NCBI GenBank assembly: GCA_022824145.1
Contig: JAJEAY010000267.1
Coordinates: 1 to 43,255, forward strand
Direction: 5' to 3'
Length of the DNA: 43,255 nt
From: Rhodobacter sp.
GTDB lineage: Bacteria; Pseudomonadota; Alphaproteobacteria; Rhodobacterales; Rhodobacteraceae
Part shown: piece by piece, positions 36,786-43,255 of the stretch
Layout of the letters: each line of letters begins with the position of its first letter
How positions within the stretch are numbered: position 1 is the first letter of the stretch
Made by a program: the position numbers and the translations under genes
Notes under the pieces: model-generated
Databases searched by the model: none
What the model saw: the letters and a program-made list of their open reading frames with translations, nothing else
Told to the model about the DNA's origin: nothing

Positions 36786-37604
36786 TCATGCTGCCCTGTC
36801 GGCCAGATTCGAGAAGATGAATTCAAACGACCGGGTCAGTTCCCTGTCCGGGTCGCGCAATGCGTGGACAGACGGGGCGAAGGCCTCGATCGAGACCGGG
36901 CCGGAATATCCCGCATTCCTGAGTTCCTTTATCTGCGCGGCGCTGCCAAGCCGGTCGCGCGCATCAGCCAGCACGCGATGCTGGTCACGCAGTTCATGCA
37001 GGGCCAGTTCGGGATTTGTCACGCCCGAAAAATGCACGATTCCCGTATGTCCGGCGAACATCGGCCCGCCTCCAGCCAGTGTATGGTGAAAAGTGTCGTG
37101 TACCAGCCGGAACCGTTCCGCCAACCCGAGCGCCTCGATGGCGTCGACTGCCTCGGATTTGTGCCGCAGCGAGCAGATCTCAAAGCCGAGCGGCTCAACA
37201 AGGCCAATCAATTCACGCGCGGCAAGCATCGGCGCGAGTTCACGCAGCGCAACCCTAAGATTTGCCTGACGCTCGCCGTTACCGCAGCCCAATCCGTCGC
37301 AGCGGGGTATCAGGGTCACCGCCTCGGCCCCGCAATCCGCTGCGGTTTGGATCAGTTCCATAGCCTCAGCACGCTTCCGGTCGGACCAGTTGTTGAATGC
37401 CGTGATCTCAGCCATGGCCAGAACACGGACGCCCGTTTGCCGTGTCTTGGTACGCACCCGGACGGGTTCATCCTCTCCGAAGAGCGGTCCGGGCAGATCA
37501 TTGCGAAACTCAACACCTTCGCAGCCAAGCGATCGGGCAAGCCCGACAAATGCGTCCCAGCGCCATCCCGGCACTGACATATGGTTCAGCGCCCGAGGCA
37601 GCAT
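36786..37604 (-). CDS. TIM-barrel sugar isomerase/epimerase (IolE/IolI-type fold)
   Basis: This 272-residue protein belongs to the xylose-isomerase-like TIM barrels (AP_endonuc_2). Visible pieces are LGCEGVEFRNDLPGP, LIGLVEPLGFE, RLVHDTFHHTLAGG and IVHFSGVTNPEL, which carry the expected Glu, Asp and His metal ligands. Inosose isomerases (IolI) and dehydratases (IolE) share this fold; it does not look like typical IolE to me, and a closer analogue is IolI. The ATG at 37604 is chosen because it starts the conserved MLPRALNHMS. It is the first gene after the regulator. Confidence 0.82.
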   Translation of the reverse strand: MLPRALNHMSVPGWRWDAFVGLARSLGCEGVEFRNDLPGPLFGEDEPVRVRTKTRQTGVRVLAMAEITAFNNWSDRKRAEAMELIQTAADCGAEAVTLIPRCDGLGCGNGERQANLRVALRELAPMLAARELIGLVEPLGFEICSLRHKSEAVDAIEALGLAERFRLVHDTFHHTLAGGGPMFAGHTGIVHFSGVTNPELALHELRDQHRVLADARDRLGSAAQIKELRNAGYSGPVSIEAFAPSVHALRDPDRELTRSFEFIFSNLADRAA

Positions 37605-37663
37605 GTTCCGTTCACCATCATCCCTCCCTGCACCGCCCAAGCAGCGTCTTATTGAATTAAGAC

Positions 37664-37670
37664 TGACGGA
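37664..37670 (-). promoter_or_regulatory. TGACGGA half-site upstream of the iol genes
   Basis: A TGACGGA sequence lies about 60 bp upstream of the TIM-barrel gene. It repeats the left half of the near-palindrome found next to the LacI-type regulator gene. It may be an operator for the inositol genes. Only one half matches, so the evidence is weak. Confidence 0.25.
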
Positions 37671-37732
37671 TTAAGCCCCAATGCGTCAATGACAATCAGC
37701 GATAAGGTTTCATGCCTGCGAGAATCGCAGCC

Positions 37733-37761
37733 ACGCAGATGATGTGTTTCCATCATCTCAC
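37733..37761. repeat. Hairpin next to the regulator stop codon
   Basis: AGATGATG and CATCATCT form an 8-bp inverted repeat around a 6-base loop, at about 37737-37758, reaching the stop of the LacI-type gene. It could end the regulator transcript or serve as an operator for the genes after it. No T-run follows. Confidence 0.4.
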
Positions 37762-38789
37762 ACAGATTCCGGCACATGGATGATGGGTTCAAGGAAGAGC
37801 TGGCTTGGGACGTTTCCATCCTTTCCGAGTGTGGTCGACTTTATCATTCCGGTGAGATCCGCGCAGATCCGGCGCAACGGCGTGGCGATGACCATAGTCA
37901 GGTACCCGTCACGGAGCGCACTGCGGGACTCCGGCGTAAGTTCGTTGACAACAAGCGCCACATCGCCTGGCTGCCTGACCTCACGCAGCGCCTGGATCGC
38001 TCCTTCCATTCCACCACCTGCCAGATAGAGGCCAGCTACGTCCGGATGGCGCGCAAGCAGATCAAGCGTTGCCTCATATGTCAGCTGGCGGGTCTCGAGA
38101 TTCACGAGGGTGTCAAGAATCCGGAACTGGGGCCTGGACTCCCGGAAGTAACTGCGGAACCCTGTTTCGCGCAGTTCATGTCCATGCCATCGGTGACCGC
38201 CCACAAAGATCGCGATCCGCCCAGGCCGCCGGGCTGCTGTTGCCAGCATCCAGGCCGCAATTCGTCCAACTTTCAGATTGTTGAGGCCAATGTAACTCAG
38301 CCGCTCTCCCTGCGCGAAGTCGTTTAACAGGGCATAGACCGGTATTCCGCACTCTTTCAGCTCAAGAACGGCCTCGGTTACCAAGTGGTGGTTGACAGCG
38401 GTAGCCGCAACGGCGTCTACCCGTCCCTTCATTCTCAGCAGCAGGCCCGCCACTTCGGACGGAGACTGCGACGTCGCGAATTCGAACATCGCGTGTCCGC
38501 GGATTCCCGGTTCGGTGCGTACGGCTCGCTCGGCCTCCTCCGTCAGTGTCCTGTAGAACGCCTGTCGTTCCTTCTGCAGGATATAGCCGATTCGCAGTTC
38601 CGGCAGATCGGCGCGCAGCCGTTGTTCGATCAGGTTGGTTGCGTGGTACCCGATACGATGCGCCGCCTCGCACACCTTTCGCGCTGTTTCTTCGCGGACC
38701 CTGAGGCGGCCGTTGAGCACCCGGTCCACAGTAGCCACACTCACGGCGGCTTCGTCCGCAATGTCCTGAATGGTTGGCCGTTTTGCCAT
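37758..38789 (-). CDS. LacI-family transcriptional regulator of the inositol locus
   Basis: This 343-residue regulator has an N-terminal LacI helix-turn-helix (IQDIADEAAVSVATVDRVLN) with hinge, then a periplasmic-binding-like ligand domain (IAIFVGGHRWHGHE, AGLYLAGGGMEGAI). It is likely the repressor of the downstream inositol genes, with inositol or an intermediate as inducer. I chose the ATG at 38789; a TTG at 38801 is in frame. A near-perfect palindrome just upstream suggests autoregulation. Confidence 0.9.
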   Translation of the reverse strand: MAKRPTIQDIADEAAVSVATVDRVLNGRLRVREETARKVCEAAHRIGYHATNLIEQRLRADLPELRIGYILQKERQAFYRTLTEEAERAVRTEPGIRGHAMFEFATSQSPSEVAGLLLRMKGRVDAVAATAVNHHLVTEAVLELKECGIPVYALLNDFAQGERLSYIGLNNLKVGRIAAWMLATAARRPGRIAIFVGGHRWHGHELRETGFRSYFRESRPQFRILDTLVNLETRQLTYEATLDLLARHPDVAGLYLAGGGMEGAIQALREVRQPGDVALVVNELTPESRSALRDGYLTMVIATPLRRICADLTGMIKSTTLGKDGNVPSQLFLEPIIHVPESV

Positions 38790-38804
38790 GTTTTTGCTCA
38801 AACC

Positions 38805-38820
38805 TGACGGAATTCCATCA
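38805..38820. promoter_or_regulatory. Likely LacI-type operator (TGACGGAATTCCATCA)
   Basis: This 16-bp near-palindrome has only one mismatched pair and a central AATT, the even symmetry common to LacI-family operators. It lies 16 bp upstream of the regulator start codon. A related TGATGGAGAATCA lies at 38849-38861. I infer that the regulator binds here. Confidence 0.5.
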
Positions 38821-39089
38821 ATTCTCTACATCACATTGTGCTGACTTCTGATGGAGAATCAATCCTGTTCATGGATGGCGGAACTGGGATCAATAGTTCG
38901 GAGGAAAAATACTCCGTTTGTCTCAAGCATCCCAAATCGTTCTGGGGTGAGGATTAGGGCCTGTTGACAATCGGGCGTCGGTTCGCGCGGACCCATGCCA
39001 CTGGGAACCCCGATAGCCGCCGGAACGGCGGCGCAGGCAGCTTCGGGCGACACGGGCAGGTGACAGAATGAACGATCTTCCTTGCGGTT
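38821..39089. other. Spacer upstream of the regulator gene
   Basis: This stretch should hold the regulator promoter. It also contains a second operator-like site (38849-38861) and a 5-bp hairpin CGGAG/CTCCG near 38917. Minus-strand frames here are antisense extensions into the broken lgt copy and are not supported as genes. Confidence 0.4.
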
Positions 39090-39533
39090 TGTTGTCCCCG
39101 GCCATGCAGCGCAGGACTGTCCTGAAGTGACCGGTCTCTGTGCGCGCCATCCGTCCCAGCTGTAAGAAGCGGCGCTGGATGGGATCCTGCTCGGACTGCT
39201 TCTGCTGCATCTCGCCTTTCGCCGAGGGTGGCTCAGTTCATCCTGGGCTGTCATCAGGACGTTCCTCGCCGGATACGGCGCGTCGCGCTTCCTGATCGAG
39301 TTCTTCCGGCAGGCGGACCCGCAGCTCATCTCGCCTGACAATACGATTGGCCATGCCATCAGGCTGGGTGAATCCGGCCTCTCGATGGGTCAGGTTCTGT
39401 CGCTTCCGATGCTGGCGGCCGGAATCGCCCTGGCAGTCCTGGCACGACGGCGACCTGCATGACGCCGCTGGCAAGACTGCTTGCCCGTCGAATTTCGGCA
39501 ACCGGTCCAATCAGCGTCGCCGAATACATGGTG
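39090..39533 (+). pseudogene. Broken duplicate of the lgt 3' half and methyltransferase 5' end
   Basis: This segment aligns with 7387-7830. By eye the lgt part differs at about 30 positions in roughly 360, while the last 85 or so bases (lgt end, ATGA overlap, first codons of the methyltransferase gene) are identical. A TAA replaces a Tyr codon near 39163, and the first half of lgt is missing. Homology ends abruptly after the AATACATG of the methyltransferase gene. It is not functional. It is a direct repeat of the intact locus about 31.7 kb away. Confidence 0.93.
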
Positions 39534-39684
39534 GAATGCCAGACACGCACATCGAAGGAGTGCCTGCAGCATGACGTGGCCACCCAGGTTCAAGGCGGGA
39601 CAGGAATCGGGCAGTGACCTAGCGCAACAAACCGGTCAGCATCCAATGAAAGCCGGCTTAACCGCTCCGAACTGCGGGATGATT

Positions 39685-39954
39685 CTAGCGGCGGATACCC
39701 AGTCGCTTGATGAGATCCCGGTATCGGGCTTCGTCCTTGCTCTTGGTATAGTCCAGAAGCCTGCGGCGCTTTGCAACAAGCTTGAGCAGGCCGCGGCGGG
39801 AATGATTGTCTTTCTTGTGGGTTTTGAAATGCTCGGTAAGCGTCGAGATCCGGCTTGTCAGAACCGCGACCTGAACTTCCGGCGAACCGGTGTCGCCTTC
39901 CTTGGTCGCGAACTCCTTCATCAGGCGCTGCTTTTCTTCAACTGTTATCGACAT
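39685..39954 (-). CDS. rpsO: 30S ribosomal protein S15
   Basis: This 89-residue protein matches S15: [56 protein letters not shown] and [12 protein letters not shown]. It binds 16S rRNA and helps assemble the small-subunit platform. An ideal AAGGAG precedes the ATG at 39954; the frame is open upstream to 40176 but this is not coding. It follows truB and the DUF1643 gene as usual, but pnp is about 13 kb away. Confidence 0.97.
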   Translation of the reverse strand: MSITVEEKQRLMKEFATKEGDTGSPEVQVAVLTSRISTLTEHFKTHKKDNHSRRGLLKLVAKRRRLLDYTKSKDEARYRDLIKRLGIRR

Positions 39955-40185
39955 CGGGGACTCCTTTTCCGATTCATGGCGCAGGCCGGGATGTCGTCCA
40001 GCAAGGCCCGTGGAGGTGTCGCCGCCAGATTTTGGCGAGGCGGAACCGGACGTATAGTGTGAACACCAGGCGATGAAAAGCCCTGATTCTGCAGTGGCAG
40101 TGAGTGGGAAGCGCCTTTCCAAACCGTAATCCGGCTGCAGTTCAGATCGAATCCAAGAACGGACGCTTTGCGCCACCCGATTCTG

Positions 40186-40734
40186 TCAACATTGGGATAC
40201 TGGCCGGGACTCGGTTTCCCCGTCTGATTGGATCCAAAGACGGGGCTGTTCGGAATAGGCGATGTACAGGGGATGTTTTGGATGGCCTGTCTTTGACAGA
40301 CCAAGGTGGTAAAGCGGTGTCCCGAGAGTTCGCAGCATCCTTTCGACTGTGGGGCCGCGGTCGAGATGCGCGCCATGAAGGCCCCACGCGCAGATGGTGC
40401 TGTCGGCCCAGCGGCAGGCGTCGCGAATCGCGTCGTCGTTCTCCGGCCCTACCGGATCCATCGCTTTGCGCATGGCGCGAGGATCCGTATCGCGCCAGGC
40501 AAATATGTTGGTTACGCGGAAGGCGCCGAATCCAAGCGCGCGTGCCCGACGCTCGCATCGCTCAACGGTCGGGTCGTTCCGCACTTCAGTCGCGGTCGAG
40601 GGATTCAGCATGACAAAATGCACGCGCTGCCCATGTGGATTCCAGATGCGGGTCAGGCTGTATCGATAGCGTTCGCAATTCGAATAAACCGCTGCTGAGG
40701 GTGCGTCGCCTTTCTGGTGGCACTTGGTGATCAT
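40186..40734 (-). CDS. DUF1643 domain-containing protein
   Basis: This 182-residue protein has the DUF1643 hallmarks: YRYSLTRIW, VHFVMLNPSTATEVRNDPTV, ERCERRARALGFG, VTNIFAWRDTDP, and LGLSKTGHPKHPLYI at the end. The family's biochemical role is unknown. It lies between truB and rpsO on the same strand, a place I recall seeing it in related genomes. AGGGG precedes the ATG. There is about 100 bp before it and 230 bp after it. Confidence 0.9.
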   Translation of the reverse strand: MITKCHQKGDAPSAAVYSNCERYRYSLTRIWNPHGQRVHFVMLNPSTATEVRNDPTVERCERRARALGFGAFRVTNIFAWRDTDPRAMRKAMDPVGPENDDAIRDACRWADSTICAWGLHGAHLDRGPTVERMLRTLGTPLYHLGLSKTGHPKHPLYIAYSEQPRLWIQSDGETESRPVSQC

Positions 40735-40833
40735 GGACTGGACCCCTGTCCGCTTGGGTCAGACATCTTGGGCGGGCCCGAAGCATCCGCATTGTCCACT
40801 TCAGGTCGGAAGCGGAATACCCCTTCTGTCATG

Positions 40834-41739
40834 TCAGTGACGGAATACCCGGGTCGGCTGAAGTTCGCCTGCCCGGTAGATCCCGACAGCGACAGCCCGA
40901 CCGTCCAAGCTGGCCCATGCCGTGTCGCCGTATTCAGCATCGGCGTTTAACACCAGTCCGGGATTGCCATTCTTCATTCGGGCGGCGCCAACCTGCGTTG
41001 TGCGTAGTTCAGGCAGATCTGCGAGCCCGCACTCAAGCGGATGCAGAAAGCCGTCAAGCTCTGGGGACTTGGCCAACTCGTCAAGCGTGTCTACCGAGAT
41101 GCAGTCCTCCGCATCGAACGGGCCGGACCAGATCCGGCGCAGCGCGCAGACATGGGCATGGCAGCCGAGCGCTTCACCAAGATCTCTGGCAATGGATCGG
41201 ACATAGCCACCCTTGCCGCAAACCAGTTCCAGTTCGCATCTGTCCGGGTCAAGGCGATCGGTGAGTGTCAGTTTCTCAACGTAGAGCTGCCGGGGAGCCA
41301 GATCCATTGGCTCGCCTGCCCGCGCCCGTGCGTAAGCGCGCTTTCCATCGACCTTGACGGCGGAATACTGTGGCGGAATCTGCATGATCTCCCCTACGAA
41401 ACGGGGCAGCGCAGCCTGGATTCTCCCGTCGGCTGGCCGCAGATCCGAGACCGCCGTCACCTCGCCCTCCGTGTCATCGGTGCTGGTGGCCTGACCGAGA
41501 CGAATCACGAAACGGTACGCCTTCATGGCGTCGGTCACATAGGGGACAGTCTTGGTTGCTTCACCGAGGGCTACAGCCAGTACGCCCGTCGCAATCGGAT
41601 CAAGAGTTCCTGAATGCCCTGCTTTTCTGGCATCGAATGCCCAACGGACTTTGCTGACAACGGCCGTCGAGGAAACTCCGACCGGTTTGTCGACCACAAT
41701 CCAGCCGGAAACATCGCGGCCTTTTCGGCGACGCGCCAC
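40834..41739 (-). CDS. truB: tRNA pseudouridine(55) synthase
   Basis: This protein of about 301 residues makes pseudouridine 55 in the T-loop of tRNAs. [20 protein letters not shown] opens the domain, [14 protein letters not shown] holds the catalytic Asp, and [15 protein letters not shown] is the conserved KGGYVR-type motif. A C-terminal PUA-like region follows. I chose the GTG at 41739, two bases after the rbfA stop, with AAGGAA upstream; a longer ATG start at 41781 lies inside rbfA and is less likely. Confidence 0.93.
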   Translation of the reverse strand: MARRRKGRDVSGWIVVDKPVGVSSTAVVSKVRWAFDARKAGHSGTLDPIATGVLAVALGEATKTVPYVTDAMKAYRFVIRLGQATSTDDTEGEVTAVSDLRPADGRIQAALPRFVGEIMQIPPQYSAVKVDGKRAYARARAGEPMDLAPRQLYVEKLTLTDRLDPDRCELELVCGKGGYVRSIARDLGEALGCHAHVCALRRIWSGPFDAEDCISVDTLDELAKSPELDGFLHPLECGLADLPELRTTQVGAARMKNGNPGLVLNADAEYGDTAWASLDGRAVAVGIYRAGELQPTRVFRH

Positions 41740-41740
41740 G

Positions 41741-42139
41741 TCAGCTTCCTTCCAGGTCGCGGCGAACGCTCTGCAGGTCAAACAGGCGGTCGGTCTCGTT
41801 CATTCGGTCGAATGTACCGTCGATTTCAAACCGCAGTTCCGGCGAGCGTTTGAGCGCAAGCTTTCGGTTGACCGCACGTCGAAGGCTGGACCTGTTTCGG
41901 TTCAGCGCATCCAGCGCGGCATCGCGGTCTCCTCCACCGAGGGGCAGTACGAACGCGGTGGCGACACGCAGATCGGGCGAGGCCCGCACTTCGCCCACCG
42001 TGATCGACAGACGGTTGAGGTCAGGATCATGGATTTCGCCGCGGCTCAGCACGTCGGCAAGGGTCCGGCGAATCAGTTCGCCGACCCGGAGCTGCCGCTG
42101 CGATGGTCCTTGGCCAATACTGCGAATGCCTTTCTGCAT
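41741..42139 (-). CDS. rbfA: 30S ribosome-binding factor A
   Basis: This protein of about 132 residues is a KH-type ribosome maturation factor acting on the 16S 5' helix. [40 protein letters not shown] and [19 protein letters not shown] match RbfA. I chose the ATG at 42139 because homology begins there; the frame is open to 42247, overlapping the divergent dapB start. It is directly followed by truB. Confidence 0.92.
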   Translation of the reverse strand: MQKGIRSIGQGPSQRQLRVGELIRRTLADVLSRGEIHDPDLNRLSITVGEVRASPDLRVATAFVLPLGGGDRDAALDALNRNRSSLRRAVNRKLALKRSPELRFEIDGTFDRMNETDRLFDLQSVRRDLEGS

Positions 42140-42237
42140 GCACGAGTCTTTATTCCGGGCGACAGGCCCGCGCAATGGGCTTTGCCTTTGCATGCGCTTA
42201 CGGCTAGTGCGGATGCGAAACGCAGGGAGATGGAAGA

Positions 42238-43050
42238 ATGGGCGCACTTCCCGGAATCGTGGTCACCGGAGTCGCGGGCCGAATGGGCCGAATGCTGGTG
42301 AAGGCAGTGCTCGAATCGGACAGAGCGCGGCTGGTGGGAGCGGTCGAACGGCAAGGACATGACTGGGTCGGACAGGATCTCGGAGAAGTCCTTGGCGGCG
42401 GCTCGATGGGTGTGAGCGTGACGGATGATCCGCTTGATCCCTTTGCGAAGGCGCAGGCGGTTCTTGATTTCACCTCGCCGGCGGCGACGGTGGAGTTCAG
42501 CCGAATCGCGGCGCAGGCCCGGGCGGTGCATGTCATCGGTACGACAGGACTGTCAGCGGATGATCTCAGGGCGATCGGCGCTGCGGCGCGCCATGCGGTC
42601 ATCGTTCGCGCCGGCAACATGAGTCTGGGTGTGAATCTGCTCGTAAGGCTGACCAGAATGGCCGCCATGGTTCTGGATGAGGATTTCGACATCGAGGTGA
42701 TCGAGGCCCATCACAGGGCCAAGGTAGACGCGCCGTCGGGTACTGCGCTGATGCTGGGACAGGCAGCGGCGGAAGGGCGTCGCGTTTCCATGGACGAAGT
42801 GGCTGACCGTGGACGTGACGGCATTACCGGTGCGCGAAAGCGTGGCGATATTGGGTTCAGCGCTGTCAGGGGCGGTGACATTGTCGGTGAGCATGATGTT
42901 CTCTTTGCCGGACAGGGAGAACGGATTGTGCTGCGGCATGTGGCGTCGGACCGCAGCCTGTTTGCCAAAGGTGCGCTGAAGGCCGCCTTATGGGGACAGG
43001 ACAGGAAGCCAGGTGAGTATGACATGATGGATGTGCTCGGACTGGATTGA
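42238..43050 (+). CDS. dapB: 4-hydroxy-tetrahydrodipicolinate reductase
   Basis: This 270-residue enzyme of the lysine and diaminopimelate pathway has the nucleotide motif [13 protein letters not shown] at the N-terminus. It has the DapB signature [16 protein letters not shown] with catalytic His and Lys, then [23 protein letters not shown] lies upstream of the ATG at 42238. It diverges from rbfA, as in many alphaproteobacteria. The repeat-bearing putative element begins four bases after its stop. Confidence 0.96.
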   Translation: MGALPGIVVTGVAGRMGRMLVKAVLESDRARLVGAVERQGHDWVGQDLGEVLGGGSMGVSVTDDPLDPFAKAQAVLDFTSPAATVEFSRIAAQARAVHVIGTTGLSADDLRAIGAAARHAVIVRAGNMSLGVNLLVRLTRMAAMVLDEDFDIEVIEAHHRAKVDAPSGTALMLGQAAAEGRRVSMDEVADRGRDGITGARKRGDIGFSAVRGGDIVGEHDVLFAGQGERIVLRHVASDRSLFAKGALKAALWGQDRKPGEYDMMDVLGLD

Positions 43051-43053
43051 TGC

Positions 43054-43097
43054 AAAATCCTACAACACTTGACGGAAAATCCTGCGGTACTTGACGG
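43054..43097 (+). repeat. Two tandem 22-bp repeats at a putative IS end
   Basis: AAAATCCT-N5-ACTTGACGG occurs twice back to back (43054-43075 and 43076-43097), differing only in the central bases. IS21-family elements carry repeated sequences of this size near their ends. The first copy begins four bases after the dapB stop. Confidence 0.7.
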
Positions 43098-43211
43098 CCG
43101 GGGGCCGGATCGTCCGCGCGCGGCGGGCGACGACGGCCTCGAAACGGATTTCGGCCTTGCGGGCTCTCTCTCGGAACTGCGTCCTCTCTCTTCGGATCGA
43201 AGAAAGGATGC

Positions 43212-43255
43212 ATGGGCACGATGAAGAGAACCGACATGAACAACGTGAAAGACAT
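43212..43255 (+). CDS. Start of a possible IS21-like IstA transposase (cut by window edge)
   Basis: Frame MGTMKRTDMNNVKD begins after an AAAGG and runs off the window. A short MKxTDMN..K(D/E) start is reminiscent of some IS21 IstA proteins, and the tandem repeats upstream agree with that. Only 14 residues are visible, so this is a guess from context. Confidence 0.35.
   Translation, partial: MGTMKRTDMNNVKD

Noticed and set aside
38859-39510. Minus-strand frames of 90-166 codons across the broken lgt copy
   Set aside because: They are mirrored by equivalent antisense frames over the intact lgt gene, so they come from lgt sequence and are not genes.
1-43255. CRISPR arrays, tRNA or rRNA genes and riboswitches
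   Set aside because: I saw no regularly spaced repeats beyond the pairs listed, no tRNA cloverleaf and no rRNA-like stretch. A short tRNA or riboswitch could be missed without a covariance search.

Overview
This window looks like chromosomal DNA of an alphaproteobacterium, most probably of the Rhodobacterales. I infer this from protein resemblance and gene order, not from a database search. Supporting signs are the tight run ubiK / lgt / MidA-like methyltransferase / pgeF, an Lrp/AsnC regulator divergent from trxB, a catalytically dead rhomboid next to trpS, the block rbfA-truB-DUF1643-rpsO divergent from dapB, a GTTC-N7-GTTC-type SOS box, and moderately high GC.

Layout. Positions 1-120 hold the tail of an ISKra4-like transposase, followed by about 1 kb without a recognisable gene. 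Positions 1.2-11.4 kb are ordinary housekeeping: an amidase, a UbiH-family hydroxylase, Trm112 and LON-domain proteins, a CnoX-like thioredoxin, exonuclease III, UbiK, Lgt, a MidA-like methyltransferase, PgeF, an Lrp regulator and thioredoxin reductase. Positions 11.6-17.5 kb are an accessory island. It is built from wrecked mobile elements (IS1380, IS1595, IS66, Tn3, IS5) and a stray ParB C-terminal piece, and it encloses one apparently intact pair: a DarG-like macrodomain protein and a DarT-like ADP-ribosyltransferase, with the antitoxin-like gene first. Positions 18.0-26.7 kb return to core genes: trpS, the rhomboid, an MltB-like lytic transglycosylase, a lone error-prone polymerase gene (dnaE2/imuC) that has lost its normal 3' end, and pnp.

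Positions 27.2-38.8 kb are a myo-inositol catabolism and uptake locus, nearly all on the minus strand: a LacI-type regulator, a TIM-barrel protein, a three-gene sugar ABC transporter, an SDR, iolG, a fused iolC-DUF2090, iolD, a small two-helix membrane protein and iolB. It lies between rpsO and pnp, which are neighbours in most bacteria. Next to it is a broken second copy of the lgt/methyltransferase junction (39.09-39.53 kb), in direct orientation with the intact copy about 31.7 kb away. Positions 39.7-43.05 kb carry rpsO, a DUF1643 gene, truB, rbfA and divergent dapB. The right edge has tandem 22-bp repeats and what may be the start of an IS21-like element.

The genes work together in four main groups. 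The ABC transporter imports inositol, IolG oxidises it, IolD and IolB process the ring-opened product, and IolC-DUF2090 phosphorylates and splits it. No typical iolE (inosose dehydratase) or iolA is visible. The DarT/DarG-like pair fits a toxin-antitoxin or anti-phage module. The rbfA-truB-rpsO-pnp set serves ribosome maturation and RNA turnover. The lgt-pgeF and mltB genes serve the envelope. All functional statements rest on reading the translated proteins by eye.
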